Source: Bacteroidota bacterium
Lineage (GTDB): Bacteria > Bacteroidota > Bacteroidia > Bacteroidales > JAADJA01
Reading direction: 5' to 3'
Assembly (NCBI GenBank): GCA_024278155.1
Contig: JAJRTT010000141.1
Span: forward strand, 1-6,109
DNA length: 6,109 nt
The notes under the pieces are model-generated. The model was not told where the DNA came from, did no database searches, and worked only from the letters and a program-made list of their open reading frames with translations. Each line of letters opens with the position of its first letter. Within the stretch, counting starts at the first letter, position 1. Below are positions 1 through 6,109 of this stretch, one piece after another. The position numbers and the translations under genes were made by a program.

Positions 1-371
1 ATAAGAAAAGGGAGAGGAAAACAGGAATTTTCATTGAAGTCGTTTTTTTGGTAAAAGTAGTAAATCATTTAAAAATCCATTTGCAAGGCAGGGATTATTG
101 ATGGGCCGGCAAATGTCAGGGTTCAACCCGATGGGGAAACCTTTTTTCAATTGAGGATAGTGCTTATGTTGATCTTATAAGCTTTGAAAAGGATTGGTAT
201 CAGATCAGTCTTTGTGGTTTGGCAAAACTATGGGATAACAGATAAAATAAATTTCGAATATGCAGTCAGTTAGTGCTAACACCATCTTGTCAAACATATT
301 GGTGCTTTCTGACCTTAATACTTTCTGCCCCCAGTTGGTGTTGTCACCAACTGGAACCCATCTGCCTCTTA
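1..371. other. Left-edge region without a supported gene
   Basis: This AT-rich stretch has stops in all frames and no open frame that resembles a protein. Two short frames touch the left edge. One is a plus-strand frame ending at the TGA at 99-101 (32 codons, Lys-rich, not recognised). The other is a minus-strand frame beginning with the ATG at 68-66 that stays open for 22 codons to the edge. Either could be the end or start of a neighbouring gene, but nothing supports a call. A small inverted repeat, GTTAG-TG-CTAAC, lies at 269-280. The one clear structure is the hairpin at 331-354, listed separately. Confidence 0.6.
331..354 (-). terminator. Perfect 10-bp hairpin after the E1 gene, possible terminator
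   Basis: CCAGTTGGTG (331-340) and CACCAACTGG (345-354) are exact reverse complements separated by a TTGT loop. The structure begins 17 nt past the stop codon of the minus-strand E1 gene, which is where a transcription terminator or a 3'-end-stabilising hairpin would sit. Read on the minus strand, the stem is followed by GGGGCAGAAAG and not by a T-run, so it is not a canonical intrinsic terminator. The stem itself is certain and the role is inferred from position. Confidence 0.5.
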
Positions 372-2414
372 CTAATATTCCAACAACCCCTCAATAGCCG
401 AATAAATCTTATCCGTATTTGGCAAAGTGGCATTTTCAAGGATGCGGTTAAACCCGACGGGCACAAATTCGGAACCCACTCTCTTGACAGGGGCATCGAG
501 ATATTCAAAAGCATCTTCCATAATGATGGAGGCCAGTTCCCCGCCAAACCCGCCAAAGACCTTGTCTTCGTGAACGATCAAGGCTTTGTTGGTTTTCTTT
601 ACAGATTCCAGGATTGTTTCCTTGTCAAGCGGAATAAGCGAACGCAAATCAATTACCTCGATATTCGCCTGTTTCTCATTGGCCGCTTTTTCAGCGGCTT
701 CAAGGCACATATGGGTCGTGTTGCCGTAAGTGATAATCGTAAGGTCGCTTCCTTCACGTCTTATCCTGGCTTTCCCAAAAGGGACTTCAAATCCTTCCGG
801 GACGACTGTTTCGGCTGCTGGGTCGTTGTACAAGGCCTTTGGTTCCAGAAAGAGGGTAGGGCCTTCGGAGCGGATGCTCGTGCGTAGCAATCCCGCGGCA
901 TCATCGGCATAGGAAGGGTAAACCACCCGGATTCCGGGGAATGTGGTCAAAGCACCTTCAATGGTTTGTGAATGGTAAAGCCCGCCGCCGATATAACCAC
1001 CTGAAGCCAGCCGGATGGTAACGTTGGGCGAAAACTGCCCGTTCGTCCGCCAGTATTCGTGGGTCATTTCCACGAACTGCTCCATGGCCGGCCAGAAGTA
1101 GTCGGCAAACTCGGCACCTTCCACCACAATGCGGATGTCTTTGTTGAAACGGCTCATGCCATTGGCCGTGCCCAAAATAAAATCTTCGGCAATAGGGGCA
1201 TTGAAAACCCGCTCTTTTCCAAATTCCTGTTGCAGCCCTTTTGAAACATTGAAAATCCCACCCTTCTCTTTGTGGGCCATGTCCTGTCCCCAAATGTAGG
1301 TGTCGGGGTTTCTTCGGAACTCCTCTTTCAGGGTTTCGTTCAGGGCTTTTATCAACCTTGTTTTTTCCCCGCTTTCGTTGTGGAGGCCATCCTTGAATTT
1401 TACAGGGACATAAGCCGCCGGGATCAAATGATCGAAAATGGAACCGGGCGAAGGTTTGGGAGCTGCTAATGCAGCTTTGTGTGCCTTTGAAACCTCTTTT
1501 TTTATTTCCGCATCAATGGCGTTCAGTTCATCTTCCGTAAAGCGTTTTGCGGCGACCATTATTTTCCGGAAACGGTTCAATGGGTCGGCGGCGAGAACGC
1601 AATGCCTTTCGTCTTCGTCCCTGTACAGTTTATGGTCATCGGAATTGGAGTGCGAGCCCATCCTTACCGTTGTTGCGTGAACGATGGCCGGCATTTGGTT
1701 TTCTTCCACATATTGCTTTGCCTCGGTCATGGTGTTTATCGAATCGAAAACACTTTTCCCGTCACAGAAGAAAATCCGAAGGTTTTTAAACCCCCTGAAA
1801 TTATCGGCTGCTTTCAGATTGGCCGTCTGGTCGCGTTTCGGAACGGAAATCCCAAAACGGTTGTCCTGGAAAACAAAAATTACCGGAAGCTTTTCGTTGG
1901 TTGCCCCGTTGATGGCCTCGTAAACATAACCTTCCGAAGTGGAAGATTCGCCCTGTGAGCTGATGGCCACGCCTTTGGCCTTGTATTTCGTTATCCCGCG
2001 TGCCACGCCCGCAGCATGGAGCGTGTGGTTTCCCGTACAGGAAGAAACATTGTGGATGTTCCATTCGGGTTTGGCAAAGTGGTTCGACATATGCCGGCCC
2101 GCACCTGCGATATCGGTAGCCTTTGAAATCCCGTTCAGGATTATTTCTTCGGCGGTAAGCCCGGCAGAAAGTACGGTGAGCATATCGCGGTAATAGGGGA
2201 AAAGGTGGTCGGCCTTGCGGTCGAAAACCTGGCCGATGGCAAGCTGTATCCCGTCATGGCCCGCATAAGGTGCATGGTAGGACCAGCCAAGGGCCTGCTT
2301 GAGGTAATTGGGGGCTTTTTCATCAAGTTGCCTCCCCAAAGACAAGAGTGAATACCATTTCTTTAAGAGTGCTTTCGGGGTTTTCTCGATCGTATATTTT
2401 CTTGTGGGATTCAT
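372..2414 (-). CDS. 2-oxo acid dehydrogenase E1 component, fused alpha/beta subunits (2-oxoisovalerate dehydrogenase type)
   Basis: This 680-residue protein is the E1 (decarboxylase) part of a thiamine-diphosphate 2-oxo acid dehydrogenase complex. It decarboxylates a 2-oxo acid and passes the acyl group to the lipoyl arm of E2 in the cytoplasm. Residues 1 to about 325 are the alpha part. The ThDP-binding motif is present as GESSTSEG at 155-162, followed by DN at 184-185, and the His-containing loop RMGSHSNSDD lies at 251-260. A Pro/Ala-rich linker (about 318-348) leads into the beta part (about 350-680). That part contains APIAEDFILG with its conserved Glu at 410, FADYFWPAMEQ (436-446), GGYIGGGLYHSQ with His481 (472-483) and HEDKVFGGFGGEL (615-627). 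Length and order match the natural alpha-beta fusions of Bacteroidota. Branched-chain 2-oxo acids are the likely substrate, but pyruvate cannot be excluded. No E2 or E3 gene lies beside it. The ATG at 2414 is the only sensible start, and the gene ends with TAG. Confidence 0.96.
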   Translation of the reverse strand: MNPTRKYTIEKTPKALLKKWYSLLSLGRQLDEKAPNYLKQALGWSYHAPYAGHDGIQLAIGQVFDRKADHLFPYYRDMLTVLSAGLTAEEIILNGISKATDIAGAGRHMSNHFAKPEWNIHNVSSCTGNHTLHAAGVARGITKYKAKGVAISSQGESSTSEGYVYEAINGATNEKLPVIFVFQDNRFGISVPKRDQTANLKAADNFRGFKNLRIFFCDGKSVFDSINTMTEAKQYVEENQMPAIVHATTVRMGSHSNSDDHKLYRDEDERHCVLAADPLNRFRKIMVAAKRFTEDELNAIDAEIKKEVSKAHKAALAAPKPSPGSIFDHLIPAAYVPVKFKDGLHNESGEKTRLIKALNETLKEEFRRNPDTYIWGQDMAHKEKGGIFNVSKGLQQEFGKERVFNAPIAEDFILGTANGMSRFNKDIRIVVEGAEFADYFWPAMEQFVEMTHEYWRTNGQFSPNVTIRLASGGYIGGGLYHSQTIEGALTTFPGIRVVYPSYADDAAGLLRTSIRSEGPTLFLEPKALYNDPAAETVVPEGFEVPFGKARIRREGSDLTIITYGNTTHMCLEAAEKAANEKQANIEVIDLRSLIPLDKETILESVKKTNKALIVHEDKVFGGFGGELASIIMEDAFEYLDAPVKRVGSEFVPVGFNRILENATLPNTDKIYSAIEGLLEY

Positions 2415-2463
2415 AATATCTTAAATCTAAACTTTTGTACCTTTATTGAATTTTACACCATAA

Positions 2464-2471
2464 CAAAGTTC
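2464..2471 (-). promoter_or_regulatory. Weak candidate -7 element for the E1 gene
   Basis: Read on the minus strand, the sequence is GAACTTTG. It matches five of the six fixed positions of the Bacteroidota -7 consensus TAnnTTTG and lies about 50 nt before the E1 start codon. No TTG is found at the expected distance upstream, so this is only the best available candidate. Confidence 0.2.
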
Positions 2472-2507
2472 ATTGTAAAAAGTTTAAATTATTGGCTTAG
2501 CCTAAAT

Positions 2508-2519
2508 AATTCATGAATT
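2508..2519. promoter_or_regulatory. 12-bp palindrome AATTCATGAATT, possible operator
   Basis: AATTCATGAATT is identical to its reverse complement. It lies between the divergent promoters, about 94 bp upstream of the E1 start codon. A dimeric regulator could bind such a site. However, AT-rich palindromes of this length also arise by chance, and no regulator gene is present in the window. Confidence 0.2.
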
Positions 2520-2638
2520 GATCAGGTTAGATAATTGTTGGGTGGTTTTTTCGGTTTATTTAATGTTGCCTACGGGTTTCTTTCCGGTAACAACAATGAT
2601 GCAAGCTCAAATAAAAAAACCATGTTTTATAATTTCCG

Positions 2639-2671
2639 TTTGGTGATTCCGTTTAAAATTAGGTATTTTTG
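2639..2671 (+). promoter_or_regulatory. Bacteroidota-type promoter of the patatin gene
   Basis: TTTG at 2639-2642 and TATTTTTG at 2664-2671 are separated by 21 nt. This matches the -33 (TTG) and -7 (TAnnTTTG) elements recognised by the primary sigma factor of Bacteroidota. Transcription would begin near 2677 and give an untranslated leader of about 60 nt before the GTG start at 2740. Confidence 0.55.
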
Positions 2672-2739
2672 CCAGAAGCCTGAATTCTTAACCACAAAGG
2701 CTTTTTTCGGGATATTAGCAACCTATAATTATTGACCTG

Positions 2740-5076
2740 GTGAACACGAATAAATCCATCATATCGAAAACCCTGTTTTGTTTCCTGATGTTTTTATGGT
2801 TTGTGCCTTCTTCTTTGAATGCGCAAAAGGTAGGACTAGTATTGAGTGGGGGAGGGCCGCGCGGGGTTTCCCATATCGGTGTCCTGAAAGCCCTTGAGGA
2901 AAATGGGATCCCCATTGATTATATTTCGGGGAGCTCGATGGGGGCAATTATCGGGGGATTGTACGCCAGTGGCTATTCGCCCGAAGAAATCGAAAAAATC
3001 GTGGCATCCGATAAAATGCAGGAATGGATTGCCGGGGGGATTACGAGTAAATACCGCTATTATTTTAAACAGCCCGATGCCAATGCTTCGTGGCACCTTT
3101 TCAAAATCGCCATTGATTCCGTGTTGCGCCTTACCATTCCTACGGATATCAGTGCGCATTATGAGCTCGATTATGGTTTTATGAACCTGTTTGCCGGTGC
3201 CAGTGCGGCATCTTCTTATGATTTTGACAGCCTGATGATCCCTTTTCGTTGCGTGGCTTCTGATATTGCCGATAACAAACAAGTAGTCCTGCGCAGCGGT
3301 GAACTGGGAAAAGCCGTTAGGGCATCTTCCACGTTCCCGTTTTTTTTCAACCCCATTTCCATAGATGGAAAATTGCTTTTTGATGGTGGCATGTACAACA
3401 ATTTTCCCGTTGATGTACTTATTGATGAATTTTTGCCGGACGTGATCATAGGCTCTAAAGCAGCTTCCAATTATGGCCCTCCCAAAGAGTTCGACCTGAT
3501 TTCGCAGGTGCAGACCATGTTGATGAGGGACACCAAGTATTCCGTTGATACCTCTCTGGGGGTTTTGATAGTCCCCGAGTTGAAAACAGTAAGGGTGACC
3601 GATTTCTCGAATACCAGGGCCTTTATCGATTCGGGCTATATTGCCACCCTTCGGGCAATCCCCGAAATAAAGAAAAAGGTCGCAAAAAGGCTAAGCCCTT
3701 CTGAAATGGACAGGAAACGCAAAGCTTTTTTACAGAAAAAACCCCCTTTGATCGTGGGTGATGTCGAAACAAAGGGCTTGACCGAGAGACAGGATATCTA
3801 TGTCCATAAATTGTTCAAGGGGAACAAAAGGAACGGTGAAAAGGAAGCGGGCGATTTTCCGGAAGGGATGACAATGGATATGATAAAGCCTTTGTACTAT
3901 AAATTATTGGGTGATGAAAACGTGGATTATGTTTATCCCAACCTGGTTTTCAACAAAGAGACGGGAAAATATGACTTTGTCCTTGATGTGAAAAGAGAAA
4001 AGCGTTTTCGTGCCGAACTCGGTGGCTTGGTTTCCTCAAAGGCCATCAATGAGATATTTTTTCAGATGCAGTACAAAAGCTGGAGAAAAAACGCACTCTG
4101 CATTACCGGAAACACGTACCTTGGGAGTTTCCACAACTCGGGCTATTTGAACGCACGGATGGATTTTCCTGGAAAGTTGCCCTTTTATGTTGATATGTCC
4201 TACACATTGAACGGTTGGAATTACTTCAAGACCAAGACCTATTTTTTTGAAGACATAAAGCCCATTTACCTTATACAGAACGATGCTTTTTATAAAACTT
4301 CCTTCGGGGTACCCGTGGGAAGGGCAGCGAAAATTTCTGCTGAGTTTTCGACTGGAAGGAAAAAGGACAAATATTACCAGACAAACCAATTCACCCGTTT
4401 AGATACCACCGATGTCACCTATTTTGATTTCAACAGCCCGGCCATCGTTTTTGAATATAATTCCTTGAACCATAAACAATATGCCAACAGTGGCACCTAT
4501 TTTAGTTTGAGCGGGAGGTTTGTTTATGAGGAAGAAGAAAACATTCCTGGATCCACATCTGTTGATACCAATACGTTTAGTGCGATCCATAGGTGGTTCC
4601 AGGTCAGGATGGTTTACGATAAATATTTGAACATAAACACAAAGGTGAAGTTTGGTTTCTCGGTTGCGGCCACATTTACCAATCAGACAGCTTTCAATAA
4701 TTATGCTTCCACTATCCTTGCCGCACCCGCATTTGAACCCGTACCGGAAAGCAAAACGATTTTCCTTCCCCAGTTCAGGGCATTTAATTATGTGGCTGCC
4801 GGCGTAAAAATGGTTGTGCCCATTGTGAAGAACCTGTATTTCCGCCTCGAAGGATACGGCTTTCAGCCCTTTCAGGAAATCCTGAAAGATGAGGACAACA
4901 AAGCTGCTTTTGGCGAGGACTTTTCCTCACGTTATTTCATTGGCTCGGGCAATTTGATCTATCATGCGCCTTTCGGCCCCTTGAGCATGAGCATGAATTA
5001 TTTTGACAGTGCCGAGGAGCCCTGGTCATTCAGTATCAATATTGGATATATTATTTTCAATAAGAGACCTTATTGA
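2740..5076 (+). CDS. Secreted patatin-like phospholipase with POTRA-like linker and outer-membrane beta-barrel (PlpD/FplA-like)
   Basis: This 778-residue protein is probably a serine lipid acyl hydrolase exported to the outer membrane. Residues 1-28 are a signal peptide: Lys near the N-terminus, a hydrophobic core at 11-22, then SSLNA before Gln29, with no lipobox. The patatin domain (about 29-315) starts directly after it. It carries the oxyanion-hole motif GGGPRG (37-42), the nucleophile Ser66 in GSSMG (64-68) and the dyad Asp215 in DGG (215-217), so it looks active. Residues about 335-418 resemble a POTRA module. From about 420 to the end, alternating aromatic and polar strands, ending GYIIFNKRPY, fit a BamA/TpsB-type barrel. 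This order is that of type Vd proteins such as PlpD and FplA. The start is GTG: an in-frame stop at 2716-2718 and no upstream ATG leave it as the first usable start, and the next Met lies inside the signal peptide. Whether the patatin part faces outside or the periplasm cannot be seen. Confidence 0.93.
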   Translation: MNTNKSIISKTLFCFLMFLWFVPSSLNAQKVGLVLSGGGPRGVSHIGVLKALEENGIPIDYISGSSMGAIIGGLYASGYSPEEIEKIVASDKMQEWIAGGITSKYRYYFKQPDANASWHLFKIAIDSVLRLTIPTDISAHYELDYGFMNLFAGASAASSYDFDSLMIPFRCVASDIADNKQVVLRSGELGKAVRASSTFPFFFNPISIDGKLLFDGGMYNNFPVDVLIDEFLPDVIIGSKAASNYGPPKEFDLISQVQTMLMRDTKYSVDTSLGVLIVPELKTVRVTDFSNTRAFIDSGYIATLRAIPEIKKKVAKRLSPSEMDRKRKAFLQKKPPLIVGDVETKGLTERQDIYVHKLFKGNKRNGEKEAGDFPEGMTMDMIKPLYYKLLGDENVDYVYPNLVFNKETGKYDFVLDVKREKRFRAELGGLVSSKAINEIFFQMQYKSWRKNALCITGNTYLGSFHNSGYLNARMDFPGKLPFYVDMSYTLNGWNYFKTKTYFFEDIKPIYLIQNDAFYKTSFGVPVGRAAKISAEFSTGRKKDKYYQTNQFTRLDTTDVTYFDFNSPAIVFEYNSLNHKQYANSGTYFSLSGRFVYEEEENIPGSTSVDTNTFSAIHRWFQVRMVYDKYLNINTKVKFGFSVAATFTNQTAFNNYASTILAAPAFEPVPESKTIFLPQFRAFNYVAAGVKMVVPIVKNLYFRLEGYGFQPFQEILKDEDNKAAFGEDFSSRYFIGSGNLIYHAPFGPLSMSMNYFDSAEEPWSFSINIGYIIFNKRPY

Positions 5077-5262
5077 TACCATGTTCCTAATTCCAAACAT
5101 CCGTATTGTCATGCACCCGGTTGGAGAAGGAACCATATATTAAATATTGATAAATAGGTTGGTGGTTTTAAATAATTTATATTTTTGCAAGCCTTAAAAA
5201 AACAGTGAAGAAACTTACAGTCAAATGACTGATTCTATTCAATATGTGAATTTAACTTTATT
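5077..5262. other. Spacer between the patatin and acidic-protein genes
   Basis: This 186-bp AT-rich stretch contains the promoter of the next gene. It shows no convincing terminator for the patatin gene: the only stem is GGTT/AACC around 5120-5137, which has four pairs and no T-run. Confidence 0.6.
5159..5187 (+). promoter_or_regulatory. Bacteroidota-type promoter of the acidic repeat protein gene
   Basis: TTG at 5159-5161 and TATTTTTG at 5180-5187 are separated by 18 nt and match the -33/-7 consensus in full. The start of transcription would be near 5193, giving a leader of about 70 nt. The -7 element is identical to that of the patatin gene. The leader just before the ATG is A/T-rich with no Shine-Dalgarno sequence, as is usual in the phylum. 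Confidence 0.6.
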
Positions 5263-6109
5263 ATGGAAACAAAAGATCAAACAAATCAAAACCCTGGGGA
5301 AGAGTTGACACAACCCCAGGCGGAGAATTCCCAGTCTGCTGATAACGCAGATGCTAAAACGAAGAAAGACACACAGGAACCTGACGTAGAGCAGGATGCT
5401 ATTGACTTAATCGATGAGAAAAAGGAGGTGAAAGCTTCTGGAAAAAAAGCCGAGCCTAAAACAGAGGTTTCAAAAGAACCTAAAGTTGAAGGGGAATTGC
5501 CGAAAGATGAAAGCAATATCCCGTCTGAACCCACTGAGGGCAAGATGGAAGAAAAAGTTGAGGCCAAGCCCGAAGCCGAAGTCGTTAAAGAAGTTGAAGC
5601 CAAAGATGCTGAAAAGGAAGAACCAAAAGAAACAAAACCGGAAGCTGAAGAAGTGAAAGCCGAGACCAAGGAAATAGAGGAGGTAATTTCTGAAGCCAAG
5701 GTCGCAGAGGGGGAAGTGAAACAAGAAGCAGGTTCTGGAAAAGAAGAAAAGGAAGAGGTAGAAGCAAAAGAAGAAAAACTTTTGGAAGACCCTGTATCGA
5801 AAGAAAAGAAAACCGATGCTGCAAAAGAAGATGAAAAAGAGGTTGCAAAGGCAGATGCAGCCGAACCCATTGAAGAAAGCAAAGAAGATGAAAAAGAGGC
5901 TGTAAAGGCAGATACAGCTGAACCCATTGAAGAAAGCAAAGAAGATGGAAAAGAAGCTGTAAAGACAGATACAGCTGAACCCATTGAAGAAAGCAAAGAA
6001 GATCATAAGGACGTGGAAGATGCCCAGCATGAAGAGGAAATAGCTGAAGTGGAAGCAGAGGTTGATTATGATGCATTAAGCCGGGAAGAATTGGTCGATT
6101 TGCTGGATG
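5263..6109 (+). CDS. Glu/Lys-rich N-terminal part of a probable DUF349-domain protein, truncated by the window edge
   Basis: The frame opens with ATG at 5263 and stays open for 282 codons to the right edge, so the C-terminus is missing. Residues 1-266 are dominated by Glu, Lys, Ala, Asp, Pro and Val. They contain no Cys, Trp, Phe, Tyr or Arg and are almost certainly disordered. Three tandem 19-residue units (188-244) end this region. At 267-282 the composition changes to VDYDALSREELVDLLD, which looks like the first helix of a folded domain. Bacteroidota proteins with DUF349 repeats commonly have a long acidic N-terminal region followed by a segment of this kind, so that is my best guess. It rests on the final 16 residues and on overall style, and another coiled-coil protein is possible. 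There is no signal peptide, so it is probably cytoplasmic. Its cellular role is unknown to me. The start is supported by the promoter at 5159-5187 and an in-frame TGA (5227-5229) shortly upstream. Confidence 0.85.
   Translation, partial: METKDQTNQNPGEELTQPQAENSQSADNADAKTKKDTQEPDVEQDAIDLIDEKKEVKASGKKAEPKTEVSKEPKVEGELPKDESNIPSEPTEGKMEEKVEAKPEAEVVKEVEAKDAEKEEPKETKPEAEEVKAETKEIEEVISEAKVAEGEVKQEAGSGKEEKEEVEAKEEKLLEDPVSKEKKTDAAKEDEKEVAKADAAEPIEESKEDEKEAVKADTAEPIEESKEDGKEAVKTDTAEPIEESKEDHKDVEDAQHEEEIAEVEAEVDYDALSREELVDLLD
5824..5994 (+). repeat. Three tandem 57-bp in-frame repeats encoding 19-residue units
   Basis: Copies lie at 5824-5880, 5881-5937 and 5938-5994, followed by a partial fourth (5995-6006). 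The encoded unit in copy 2 is KEDEKEAVKADTAEPIEES. By direct comparison copies 1 and 2 differ at four bases, copies 2 and 3 at three, and copies 1 and 3 at seven. The array sits inside the disordered region of the truncated gene and keeps the reading frame, so gain or loss of a unit would change protein length without disrupting it. Confidence 0.95.

Larger units (their letters stand above)
2415..2739. other. Divergent intergenic region between the E1 and patatin genes
   Basis: This 325-bp AT-rich spacer separates two divergently transcribed genes. It contains a strong match to the Bacteroidota promoter facing right (2639-2671), a weak one facing left (near 2464-2471), and a perfect 12-bp palindrome at 2508-2519. 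A 66-codon plus-strand open frame beginning with TTG at 2535 crosses it. That frame has no family resemblance, begins with a rare start codon and overlaps the promoter, so I do not call it a gene. Confidence 0.7.

Noticed and set aside
107..140. A GGGTTCAACCC segment that recalls a tRNA T-arm
   Set aside because: The apparent stem would close a five-base loop instead of seven, and no acceptor, D or anticodon arms can be found around it.
223..230. A minus-strand TAGTTTTG that fits the -7 consensus
   Set aside because: No TTG lies at the proper distance upstream, and no supported gene follows it on the minus strand within the window.
273..887. A 204-codon plus-strand open frame overlapping the 3' end of the E1 gene
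   Set aside because: It lies antisense to a clearly conserved E1-beta coding region, has no recognisable domain and looks like translated antisense sequence.
2538..2568. A second promoter-like pair, TTG at 2538-2540 and TAATGTTG at 2561-2568
   Set aside because: The -7 element has a mismatch in a core position, and a better promoter lies closer to the patatin gene. It could be a secondary start but is not supported.
2535..2735. A 66-codon open frame beginning with TTG in the divergent intergenic region
   Set aside because: It has a rare start codon, no promoter of its own, no recognisable family, and it overlaps the patatin promoter and leader.
5286..6076. Three long minus-strand open frames opposite the acidic protein, one Ser/Phe-rich and others Leu/Phe/Pro-rich
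   Set aside because: They are a by-product of the Glu/Lys/Ala-rich codons on the plus strand, whose complement rarely contains stops. They have low complexity and no promoter or family resemblance.

Overview
The window looks like ordinary chromosomal DNA of a member of the Bacteroidota. The evidence is threefold. The 2-oxo acid dehydrogenase E1 is a fused alpha/beta polypeptide of the type common in that phylum. The second gene is a secreted patatin joined to an outer-membrane barrel, with a signal peptide ending in Ala-Gln. The best promoter-like sites match the Bacteroidota consensus (TTG, 17-23 nt, TAnnTTTG), and there are no Shine-Dalgarno sequences. The exact order or genus cannot be read from the sequence.

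Layout: 1-371 carries no gene I can support, apart from a perfect 10-bp hairpin just past the end of the first gene. On the minus strand, 2414-372 encodes the fused E1 component of a thiamine-diphosphate 2-oxo acid dehydrogenase, probably branched-chain. A 325-bp divergent intergenic region (2415-2739) follows, with a good plus-strand promoter and a short palindrome. On the plus strand, 2740-5076 encodes a PlpD/FplA-like protein: signal peptide, patatin phospholipase, POTRA-like linker, C-terminal beta-barrel. A 186-bp spacer holds a second good promoter. The last gene starts at 5263 and runs off the right edge. Its visible 282 codons are a Glu/Lys-rich, probably disordered N-terminal region with three tandem 19-residue repeats, and the last residues suggest the start of a DUF349-type protein.

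The three genes show no obvious functional link. The E1 is transcribed away from the other two, and the last gene has its own promoter. I see no mobile element, CRISPR array, tRNA, rRNA or defence system. I do not see a convincing undescribed system. The most unusual features are the repeat-bearing N-terminal region, which lacks Arg and aromatic residues, and the architecture of the secreted patatin-barrel protein.
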